NCBI GenBank assembly: GCA_002319815.1 | Contig: DCFR01000049.1 | Coordinates: 27,895-33,084, forward strand | DNA: 5,190 nucleotides | Reading direction: 5' to 3' | Source: Megamonas sp. UBA1799 | Lineage (GTDB): Bacteria > Bacillota > Negativicutes > Selenomonadales > Selenomonadaceae | Shown: in pieces, positions 1 through 5,190 of the stretch | Numbering within the stretch: the stretch's first letter is position 1 | Layout of the letters: every line of letters begins with the position of its first letter | Made by a program: the position numbers and the translations under genes | Notes under the pieces: model-generated | Database searches by the model: none | What the model was told of the DNA's origin: nothing | What the model saw: only the letters and a program-made list of their open reading frames with translations

Positions 1-15
1 GACGTCCGTTTTATT

Positions 16-810
16 TTAGCTTAGCAGCAGACTGTCATTATCCATTTCACTGCCGGCAGCTTTTTCAAACATTTGCAGCAGATTTTTTACGGTGAGATGT
101 TTTTTCTCTTCGCCGCTGATATCAATGATAATGCGCCCGTCATGCATCATGATGAGTCGATTGCCGCAGCGCAGCGCATCACGCATGTTGTGCGTGATCA
201 TCAGCGTCGTCAGATGGCGGCTTTCAACGATATTGGTCGTGATACGAAGAACCTGTTCCGCTGTCTTGGGATCAAGAGCGGCTGTGTGTTCGTCAAGCAG
301 CAACAACTTCGGGTTGGCCATGGTAGCCATGAGCAATGTCAATGCCTGCCGCTGTCCGCCGGAGAGCAGGCCGACTTTTGACTCCAACCGGTTTTCCAGA
401 CCAAGATCGAGAGAGGCTAACAATTCGCGAAAATGAGTCCGGTTACTTTCGGGAGCGCTCCAGCGCAGGGACGGGGTGCGTCCGCGGCGCGAGGCAATCG
501 CAAGGTTTTCCTCAATCATCATGCCGGCGGCAGTGCCCATCATCGGATCTTGAAACACGCGGCCGATGTATTTTGCCCGGCGATGTTCCGGCCACTTGGT
601 AATATTCTGTCCGTCAATTGTGATGCTGCCGTTGTCAACGAGGAACGTGCCGGCAATAGAGTTCATAAGCGTTGATTTACCGGCTCCGTTGCCGCCAATA
701 ACGGTGACAAAATCGCCCGGCGGCAGATGCAGTGAAAGACCGGATAAGGCAGTTTTTTCCGTAATCGTTCCCGGATTAAAAGTTTTGGAGATATGGTCAA
801 TTTGCAGCAT
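16..810 (-). CDS. ABC transporter ATP-binding protein, TrpZ-like (COG1101 type)
   Basis: This 264-aa protein is the cytoplasmic ATPase that powers the permease encoded just upstream. All nucleotide-binding motifs are intact: Walker A GGNGAGKST at 39-47, Q-loop glutamine Q87 in VFQDP, signature LSGGQ at 149-153, Walker B LLLLDE at 169-174, D-loop ALD at 178-180, and switch histidine H207 in ITHN. The sequence DEHTAALD, with His where many ABC proteins have Pro, is to my knowledge normal for this subfamily. The ATG overlaps the permease stop in TGATG, and a strong Shine-Dalgarno precedes it, so the start is secure and translation is probably coupled. The length is usual for a single-domain ABC ATPase. 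It is the last gene of the three-gene operon visible here; only 15 bases follow the TAA, so a terminator or further gene cannot be judged. Family assignment is firm; the transported substrate is not known. Confidence 0.95.
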   Translation of the reverse strand: MLQIDHISKTFNPGTITEKTALSGLSLHLPPGDFVTVIGGNGAGKSTLMNSIAGTFLVDNGSITIDGQNITKWPEHRRAKYIGRVFQDPMMGTAAGMMIEENLAIASRRGRTPSLRWSAPESNRTHFRELLASLDLGLENRLESKVGLLSGGQRQALTLLMATMANPKLLLLDEHTAALDPKTAEQVLRITTNIVESRHLTTLMITHNMRDALRCGNRLIMMHDGRIIIDISGEEKKHLTVKNLLQMFEKAAGSEMDNDSLLLS

Positions 811-1688
811 CAGCGCACCGCCTTTCGACTTTTCATTTTACTCTGGATCAGTGGCATAGCCAGAGCCAGGGCGACAAGTATCGCAGTGAAAAGTTTCAAA
901 TCGTTTGGCGGCATGCCCAGTTCGAGCACAACGGCAATGACAATACGATAGACAATGGAACCCAGGATAACGGAAAGCAGGCAGTTCCAGAAACTGCGCG
1001 TCCCAAACAGCACTTCGCCGATGATAACGGATGCCAGACCGATGACAATGGTGCCTACGCCCATGCCGACGTCAGCAAAACCGTTGCTTTGCCCCACCAG
1101 TGCGCCGGAAACGGCCACCAATCCGTTGGATAAGAGAAGGCCGAGAATAACGGTAACATCGGTATTGACGCCGTTGGCGCGGATCATGTGCGGATTGAAA
1201 CCGGTGGCGCGAATAGCAGCGCCGATTTCTGTGCCAAAAAACCAATAGTTCAGCAGACTGATCAACAGTACGACGGCAAAGCCGACGCCGAGTACAACAA
1301 ATTGTTTTTCTTCGGAAATCCAGGAAAAACGGGAAAAAATCGTATCGGCCTGCAGCAATGAAAGATTGGCCTTGCCCATGATGCGAAGATTGACCGAATA
1401 TAAGGCAATCATCGTCAGAATACCTGCGAGTAGCGCCGGAATTTTCAGCTTGGTTGTCAATAGCCCGGTGACGACGCCGGCTAGCATACCGGCGATTGCC
1501 GCCAATACAATGGCCGTAAACGGGTCGCTGCCCTTGACCAGCATGGAAGCGGCGACAGCAGCGCCGAGCGGGAAACTGCCTTCCACGGTCAGATCGGCAA
1601 TATCTAGCACGCGAAAGGTCAGATAAACGCCAATGGCCAGAATTGACCATAATAGTCCTTGAGAAATCGTAGGGATAATCAGATCCAA
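810..1688 (-). CDS. ABC transporter permease, TrpY-like (COG4120 type, LivH/RbsC superfamily)
   Basis: This 292-aa integral inner-membrane protein forms the translocation channel, presumably as a homodimer since only one permease gene is present. It is hydrophobic almost throughout, with roughly eight to nine predicted membrane spans by eye. The segment DLTVEGSFPLGA at 32-43 is typical of this permease family (BPD_transp_2), and the hydrophilic loop GTEIGAAIRATGFNP at 152-166, continuing to about 177, is the likely coupling loop that contacts the ATPase. A basic tail (KMKSRKAVR) ends the protein. The start codon is TTG: it sits 7 nt after a good AGGAG, and the next in-frame ATG is codon 49, which would remove the first membrane span and the conserved DLTVEGSF motif. 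It lies 18 bp after the lipoprotein gene and overlaps the ATPase gene by one base, so the three form one operon. Confidence 0.93.
   Translation of the reverse strand: MDLIIPTISQGLLWSILAIGVYLTFRVLDIADLTVEGSFPLGAAVAASMLVKGSDPFTAIVLAAIAGMLAGVVTGLLTTKLKIPALLAGILTMIALYSVNLRIMGKANLSLLQADTIFSRFSWISEEKQFVVLGVGFAVVLLISLLNYWFFGTEIGAAIRATGFNPHMIRANGVNTDVTVILGLLLSNGLVAVSGALVGQSNGFADVGMGVGTIVIGLASVIIGEVLFGTRSFWNCLLSVILGSIVYRIVIAVVLELGMPPNDLKLFTAILVALALAMPLIQSKMKSRKAVR
816..824 (-). promoter_or_regulatory. Shine-Dalgarno of the ATPase gene
   Basis: The minus strand reads AAGGCGGTG, an 8 of 9 match to AAGGAGGTG, with 5 nt before the ATG at 810-808. It lies inside the last codons of the permease gene, which fixes the ATPase start at the TGATG overlap and suggests independent re-initiation as well as coupling. 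Confidence 0.8.
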
Positions 1689-1695
1689 TTTTATT

Positions 1696-1700
1696 CTCCT
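1696..1700 (-). promoter_or_regulatory. Shine-Dalgarno that fixes the TTG start of the permease
   Basis: The minus strand reads AGGAG (within TAGGAGAA) in the 18-bp gap after the lipoprotein stop, 7 nt before TTG at 1688-1686. No ATG lies at a suitable distance, so the TTG is the supported start. Confidence 0.8.
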
Positions 1701-1706
1701 AGTTCG

Positions 1707-2717
1707 TTATTCGACGACATCGGCACCCTTTAACACATCTTCCGGGATGGTTATGCCAAGTGCGGCGGCGTCTTTTTTGTTAATCGTCACTTTCAAGTCT
1801 TTTGCCATCTGGATTGCCATATCCGCCGGTTTGGATTTTCCGTCCAGAATATCGGCGGCCATTTCACCGGTCTGCAGGCCGAGTTTATAATAGTCAATGC
1901 CATAAGTGGCCAATCCGCCGGCTTTTACCATATTCGGTTCGCCGCAGATGACCGGTTTTTTGGCCGGATCGGTAATCGCTGCCAGTGTAGGCATTGCGGA
2001 AGCAATGACATTATCCGTCGGTTCGTAGAAGGCATCTACTTTGCCAATCAGGCTCTGTGCGGCCTGCTGGATATCATTGACCGTAGAAATGGTTGCTACT
2101 TCCACTTTAAGGCCTTTCGACTCCGCATATTCTTTCATGGCCTTTACCTGTACTTCGGAGTTTACTTCACTGGAGCAATAGATGGTCCCGATTGTTTTTG
2201 CGTTCGGGCATAATTTCATAAGCAGGTCAATCTGATCTTTGATTGGATTCATATCGCTGGTGCCGGTGACGTTGCCTTTCGGCGCGCTGTTAGAAGCAAC
2301 CAGGCGGGCCCCTTCATAATCCGTGATCGCGGTGCCCACAATCGGAATCGTCTTTGTCAGATTGGCAACGGTTTGCGCTGCCGGCGTAGCGATGGCGCAA
2401 ATGAGATCCACTTTATTGTTGATAAAACGCTGCGCGATGTTTTGTAGATTAGACTGGTCGGCCTGCGCATTCTGACGGTCGAAGGTAATATTTTTGCCTT
2501 CTTCGTATCCACGCTTTTTCAATCCGTCAACAAAGCCTTTGTTTGCGGCATCAAGCGCATTGTGCTCTACCAGTTGTACAATACCGACCTTGAACTGTTT
2601 CTTGTCACTGCTGCTGCCCGCAGTTTTCTCGCCGCCGCCGCAGCCGGCGATCATTCCGGCGGCTAAAACAGTTGTCAGCCCCAGAGCGATACATTTGAAC
2701 TTCTTTGACATAAACAT
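1707..2717 (-). CDS. ABC transporter substrate-binding lipoprotein, TrpX-like (ABC_sub_bind, COG2984 type)
   Basis: This 336-aa protein is the extracytoplasmic receptor that delivers substrate to the permease. A lipoprotein signal peptide is clear: a basic start (MSKKFK), a hydrophobic core, then lipobox IAGC at 23-26, with Cys26 as the lipid-anchored residue, followed by a Gly/Ser-rich linker to about 41. The mature part carries family hallmarks: VGIVQLVEHNALDAANKGF at 44-62, NAQADQSNL at 83-91, ATPAAQ at 110-115, DAFYEPTDN at 228-236 and GGLATYGIDYYKLG at 267-280. These fit a two-lobed periplasmic-binding fold of PF04392. Streptococcal relatives (TrpX) are linked to aromatic amino acids, but I cannot read the ligand from this sequence. 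It is first in its operon, behind its own promoter. Two ATGs compete: 2717 lies 6 nt after AGGGTGA and 2711 lies 12 nt after it, so 2717 is preferred; the mature protein is the same either way. Confidence 0.94.
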   Translation of the reverse strand: MFMSKKFKCIALGLTTVLAAGMIAGCGGGEKTAGSSSDKKQFKVGIVQLVEHNALDAANKGFVDGLKKRGYEEGKNITFDRQNAQADQSNLQNIAQRFINNKVDLICAIATPAAQTVANLTKTIPIVGTAITDYEGARLVASNSAPKGNVTGTSDMNPIKDQIDLLMKLCPNAKTIGTIYCSSEVNSEVQVKAMKEYAESKGLKVEVATISTVNDIQQAAQSLIGKVDAFYEPTDNVIASAMPTLAAITDPAKKPVICGEPNMVKAGGLATYGIDYYKLGLQTGEMAADILDGKSKPADMAIQMAKDLKVTINKKDAAALGITIPEDVLKGADVVE

Positions 2718-2723
2718 ATAAGT

Positions 2724-2738
2724 TCACCCTTCTCTCCT
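2724..2738 (-). promoter_or_regulatory. Ribosome binding region of the lipoprotein gene
   Basis: The minus strand reads AGGAGAGAAGGGTGA. The AGGGTGA at 2730-2724 is 6 nt from the ATG at 2717 and resembles the 3' half of AAGGAGGTGA. The upstream AGGAG at 2738-2734 is 16 nt away, too far for this start. The spacing favours ATG 2717 over the in-frame ATG at 2711. Confidence 0.6.
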
Positions 2739-2756
2739 GAAAAAATGTAAATATGT

Positions 2757-2770
2757 TAATATCAATATTA
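2757..2770 (-). repeat. AT-rich palindrome overlapping the -10 box, possible operator
   Basis: The 14-bp sequence TAATATTGATATTA is a perfect inverted repeat (6-bp arms, 2-bp centre). It covers four bases of the -10 box and the predicted transcription start. That is where a repressor would act, but in AT-rich promoter DNA such a palindrome can arise by chance. It does not match the Fur, PerR or TrpR consensus I know. Confidence 0.35.
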
Positions 2771-2795
2771 TACAGGGTTACGTTTCAAAAATCTA
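2767..2795 (-). promoter_or_regulatory. Sigma-A type promoter of the ABC operon
   Basis: On the minus strand a perfect TATAAT lies at 2772-2767. At 17-bp spacing the -35 position (2795-2790) reads TAGATT, only 3 of 6 matches to TTGACA. Transcription would begin near 2760, giving a leader of about 42 nt, too short to hold a T-box or a riboswitch. The weak -35 may mean an activator is used or basal activity is low. A TTGAAA at 2788-2783 is only 10 bp from the TATAAT and pairs with no good -10 at standard spacing. Confidence 0.6.
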
Positions 2796-2823
2796 CCAAA
2801 GTTTGCGCTTTTTGGGGAAATAA

Positions 2824-2837
2824 TCTGTAATGACAGA
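2824..2837. repeat. Short inverted repeat in the intergenic region
   Basis: TCTGT-AATG-ACAGA is a perfect 5-bp inverted repeat with a 4-base centre, about 50 bp upstream of the -10 box of the ABC operon. It could be an activator site or a minor hairpin in receptor read-through transcripts. Nothing else in the sequence supports a function. Confidence 0.2.
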
Positions 2838-2840
2838 CGA

Positions 2841-2885
2841 GCTCCAAAAATATAGCAAAGGACCCGTCTGCCGACGAGTCCTTTG
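2841..2885 (-). terminator. Intrinsic terminator of the receptor gene
   Basis: On the minus strand the arms CAAAGGAC and GTCCTTTG (2885-2878 and 2863-2856) pair perfectly over 8 bp. After one mismatch, CGTC and GACG (2876-2873 and 2868-2865) add 4 bp closed by a GGCA tetraloop. The downstream tract reads CTATATTTTTGG, so the U-run is short and interrupted. The plus strand lacks a U-run after the hairpin, so it acts on the minus strand. It begins 22 bp after the receptor stop codon and separates the receptor transcript from the ABC operon. Confidence 0.8.
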
Positions 2886-2907
2886 GAAAAATATCTTTGT
2901 CCTGATT

Positions 2908-5103
2908 TTAAAAATCAAGACTCATAGTAAGTGCGAAAGTGCGGGGACTAGAAAGATAAAGATTGTCGCCGCGGGCAATCATCCAATATTTTTTATCTAA
3001 TAAATTATAGCACATAAGGCTAAATTTTGCCGGCATTCCCATTACATTTGTCTTATAATCTAATCCGAGATCAATGGTTACATAAGAAGGCGCCTGAAAT
3101 TTTTCATAGAGCACCGGCGCGCTGCCAACATAAATCGCCCGGCTAATAATATCAAAATTTTTATCGGCAGCATATTTTACCGTGGCAACGCCGGTCCAAT
3201 TCGGGCGGCCGGATTCGGTGATGCCGTTGTAGAGCCCTTTTGTGGTGTTTTGGTACGTTGCCCGCATGTAGGAAAGGCCTCCGGATAAACTCCATTTTGG
3301 GGTGAGGTCGGTGTTGACCGCTAATTCAATGCCTTTATGCTGCAGCTCTCCATCAAGCGTTTGATAGGTATCGCTGCCGCGCGCAATATCTACCGTGTTG
3401 GCTTGCTTGATATCAAACAAACTCAGTGTGGCAAAAAAGCTTTTATTGAGGTATTTAATGCCAATTTCATTTTGCTTCGTTTTCGCCGGAGGTAAGATTT
3501 CTCCGGCATTCTTATAGGTGGCGCCGACTACTGAGCCGGCATTGAAGTTTTCTGCGTGGCTGGCATAAAAGGCCACTTTGTCGATAGGGCTATATGAAAC
3601 GGCATATGTGGGGCAGGCCGCGTCACTATTGGTACGGGATGATAAGCGCCCCGTTGATGTATTATACGCGCGGACTATCGAATTGTGTTTATGGACGCCT
3701 AACAGAACATTCCATTTACCAAAATCTATGGAGTCAGCAATGGAGCCTCCCCATAGATGGGTAATGTTGGATAAAGCGCCTTCATAATCGCTGTTCACGT
3801 CTGCCATTTGATGTATCTGCCCGGTGTAGATGTTGCCGCTACCAATTGTGTACGTCCTTACGTTTTTGGCTGCATCGCGCGTGCGCGTGGTCTGATCGGC
3901 GGCGATGGTCAGCTCATGTTTCAGGTTGCCGGTAGTAAATTTTCCGGTCGTGCCCAGTTGTATGTAATAAGCATCTTGCGGTGTTGTTGTGCTTTGTGTT
4001 TTTACATCAAAATTACCCAGATTATCATTCAGGGTAATTGCGCTGTTTTGATACATGATATTTTTATTTAATTTGTTTTGCATATATCCTGCATTCAAAA
4101 ATACTTTCCATTGACGATTAAGATACTGCTCATGGTTTAAAACGGCAACCCAGCCATAAGAACCTTTGTCCATCCCGTTAAAAGAATAATTCCGGTTCGG
4201 ATCGGGAACGGCCGGCAGTCGGGTTACGTTGGAGCCCAGTTTGAACCAGCGCTGGCCGTTGGTAATGTCTATATCGCGATAACCGGTAAAGAAATTGGTG
4301 ATGCTTTTTTGTCCGCGATGATCCAGATTGATAAAAATGCTTTTAGCCGTTTCGCCCTCACCAGGAATATTGGTTTGTCCGTTGACGTTTTCAAGATTAA
4401 TGCGGAGTCCCCATTCTTTTTGATCGCCCCAGCGGCGGCTCATATCCAAATATTCACCGAACAGACTGCGTCCGGAAACGGTCTGCGTATAGCGGGTAAA
4501 ATCTTTTTCGGCAGCTCGTTTCGTGACGAAGTTAACCAGCCCGCCTGCCGTGTCCGACTCATATTGGGTGCCGGTTCCCGATAAACCGCTGTTAGGACCG
4601 GCAATAATTTCAATTCGTTCCGTTACGTGGGTGGGAGCATTGAACTGCGTCCAGATTCCGGGGACGCCATTGACATAACAGCTGGTTCCGTTGGCGCGGA
4701 AACCGCGAAAGGTGAAGTCATTATGAAGAATGCTGCCCGATTGGCGAATGGAAGGAGAATTTGCTAGGATGCTGTCAAGCGGCTGTGTAGAGTCTCCGAA
4801 GGTGTCGATTGTTTTCTGTGACAGGTTGGTCACTGTGAAGGGAACTTTAAAAGAATCTTTTTCTCCTAAAATGCCTACAGAACCTTTACGATCAATCAGT
4901 CCGCCGCCGTATTTTTCCCGATTGCCTTCGACTATCATATCCGTCAGGGTGTACTGGGATAAATTTTCGGCGGAAGCTTCCGTGGTTTTGGCTGCAGGGG
5001 GGGTATTCGTGATCGTGTCAGGGGCGCTGGCCGCCATGGCCGTTGATGTAAATGCCGCTGTCCAAAGTAAGTGCAGTAGGATTTTTTTTGTTGTTGATTT
5101 CAT
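2908..5103 (-). CDS. TonB-dependent outer-membrane receptor, siderophore-receptor-like
   Basis: This 731-aa protein should be a 22-strand outer-membrane beta-barrel with an N-terminal plug, importing a scarce ligand with energy from TonB-ExbBD. From ATG 5103: signal peptide 1-24 (KK, hydrophobic core, cleavage at AMA-AS); a Pro/Ala/Thr-rich linker to about 50; a probable TonB box TDMIVEG at 54-60; plug about 80-196 with DSILANSPSIR, FRGFRANG and RIEIIAGPNSGLSG, ending GGLVNFVTKRA; then the barrel. The C-terminus NLLDKKYW (700-707), SSPRTF and terminal Phe731 is the usual last-strand signature. The plug resembles ferric-siderophore receptors (FhuA/FpvA group), but the leader hints at cobalamin, so the ligand is undecided. 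A TTG at 5118 opens the same frame, but its codons GAG GAG GAA are the Shine-Dalgarno itself, so ATG 5103 is chosen. No tonB or exbBD gene is in the window. Confidence 0.93.
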   Translation of the reverse strand: MKSTTKKILLHLLWTAAFTSTAMAASAPDTITNTPPAAKTTEASAENLSQYTLTDMIVEGNREKYGGGLIDRKGSVGILGEKDSFKVPFTVTNLSQKTIDTFGDSTQPLDSILANSPSIRQSGSILHNDFTFRGFRANGTSCYVNGVPGIWTQFNAPTHVTERIEIIAGPNSGLSGTGTQYESDTAGGLVNFVTKRAAEKDFTRYTQTVSGRSLFGEYLDMSRRWGDQKEWGLRINLENVNGQTNIPGEGETAKSIFINLDHRGQKSITNFFTGYRDIDITNGQRWFKLGSNVTRLPAVPDPNRNYSFNGMDKGSYGWVAVLNHEQYLNRQWKVFLNAGYMQNKLNKNIMYQNSAITLNDNLGNFDVKTQSTTTPQDAYYIQLGTTGKFTTGNLKHELTIAADQTTRTRDAAKNVRTYTIGSGNIYTGQIHQMADVNSDYEGALSNITHLWGGSIADSIDFGKWNVLLGVHKHNSIVRAYNTSTGRLSSRTNSDAACPTYAVSYSPIDKVAFYASHAENFNAGSVVGATYKNAGEILPPAKTKQNEIGIKYLNKSFFATLSLFDIKQANTVDIARGSDTYQTLDGELQHKGIELAVNTDLTPKWSLSGGLSYMRATYQNTTKGLYNGITESGRPNWTGVATVKYAADKNFDIISRAIYVGSAPVLYEKFQAPSYVTIDLGLDYKTNVMGMPAKFSLMCYNLLDKKYWMIARGDNLYLSSPRTFALTMSLDF
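4997..5003 (-). repeat. C7 homopolymer in codons 34-36 of the receptor
   Basis: Seven C in a row on the minus strand encode Thr-Pro-Pro in the linker between signal peptide and TonB box. A slip of one base would frameshift the gene early. Seven is at the short end for phase-variable tracts. Confidence 0.6.
5082..5089 (-). repeat. A8 homopolymer in codons 5-8 of the receptor
   Basis: Eight A in a row on the minus strand span Thr5-Lys6-Lys7-Ile8 in the signal peptide's basic region. A-runs here often reflect lysine codons; slippage is possible but not shown. Confidence 0.5.
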
Positions 5104-5178
5104 GTCTTCCTCCTCCAAATGTGTTCACGGCGCTGCCTGCGATGACGAGAGAAAGACAGAAAAAGGCAGCATTCCTGT
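5103..5178 (-). promoter_or_regulatory. 3' part of a candidate translational riboswitch (B12-box-like) upstream of the receptor
   Basis: Read on the minus strand, CAGGAATGCTGCCT (5177-5164) matches 11 of 14 bases of the cobalamin riboswitch B12 box CAGGAGACCTGCCT; the three mismatches are adjacent, in the centre. The 3' half, GCTGCCT (5170-5164), pairs perfectly with AGGCAGC (5138-5132). A second helix pairs 5158-5148 (TGTCTTTCTCT) with 5113-5103 (GGAGGAAGACA): 11 continuous pairs, two of them G-U, covering most of the Shine-Dalgarno and the A of the ATG. The helices cross, so only one can form at a time, as expected of a switch between free and buried Shine-Dalgarno. The aptamer would lie beyond the right edge and cannot be seen. 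The helices are direct observation; the cobalamin assignment is inference. Confidence 0.5.
5109..5116 (-). promoter_or_regulatory. Strong Shine-Dalgarno that fixes the receptor start
   Basis: The minus strand reads GGAGGAGG with 5 nt before ATG 5103-5101. Starting at the upstream in-frame TTG (5118) would translate the Shine-Dalgarno itself as Glu-Glu-Glu and place acidic residues before the signal peptide. Confidence 0.85.
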
Positions 5179-5190
5179 TAGCTTCTTTTG

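Noticed and set aside
1..15. Possible start of a terminator after the ATPase stop.
   Set aside because: Only 15 bases remain and no complete hairpin can be seen.
1072..1650. A 192-codon open frame on the minus strand inside the permease gene, and several plus-strand open frames across the window.
   Set aside because: They overlap well-supported genes, have unconvincing compositions (for example Arg/Cys-rich), match no family I recognise, and add nothing to the operon layout.
2718..2800. A T-box or tryptophan-responsive leader before the TrpX-like gene.
   Set aside because: The predicted leader is only about 42 nt, with no specifier hairpin, no T-box sequence and no attenuator.
2834..2870. 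CAGACG (2834-2839) can pair with CGTCTG (2865-2870), which would compete with the terminator.
   Set aside because: In the transcript the competing segment is made only after the U-run, too late for antitermination, and the helix is only 6 bp.
5104..5118. TTG at 5118 as an alternative start of the receptor, adding five residues (MEEED).
   Set aside because: The added codons are the GGAGGAGG Shine-Dalgarno for ATG 5103, and acidic residues before a signal peptide are unlikely.
5104..5190. A Fur box upstream of the siderophore-like receptor.
   Set aside because: No 7-1-7 inverted repeat resembling TGATAATNATTATCA is visible in these bases; the promoter itself probably lies outside the window.

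Overview
The window looks like chromosomal DNA from a diderm Firmicute, most likely a Negativicute (the group of Megasphaera, Selenomonas and Veillonella). That placement is an inference. It rests on a TonB-dependent outer-membrane receptor, which needs an outer membrane, sitting beside genes with strong Firmicute-style Shine-Dalgarno sequences, a TTG start, and a lipoprotein-anchored ABC transporter of the COG2984/COG4120/COG1101 (TrpXYZ-like) type. No phylogenetic search could be run.

All four genes are on the minus strand, so the window reads right to left. At the right edge (about 5103-5190) is the 3' part of an mRNA leader. It contains a segment resembling the B12 box of cobalamin riboswitches and two crossing, mutually exclusive helices, one of which would bury the Shine-Dalgarno sequence and the first base of the start codon. 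Next comes the receptor gene (5103-2908, 731 aa), closed by a hairpin terminator (about 2885-2841).

A 190-bp intergenic region follows, with a TATAAT promoter overlapped by a perfect AT-rich palindrome. It drives a compact three-gene operon: substrate-binding lipoprotein (2717-1707), inner-membrane permease (1688-810, TTG start) and ATPase (810-16). The first two genes are 18 bp apart, and the last two share one base in a TGATG junction.

Together the genes could form a trans-envelope uptake route: the receptor imports a scarce ligand across the outer membrane, and the lipoprotein, permease and ATPase carry a small molecule across the inner membrane. The terminator and separate promoter show that the two parts are transcribed separately, so a shared substrate is not proven. 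The receptor plug resembles siderophore receptors, while the leader hints at cobalamin control. The ABC family is best known for aromatic amino acids, but its substrate here is open. The most interesting element is the receptor leader, a candidate translational riboswitch cut by the window edge.
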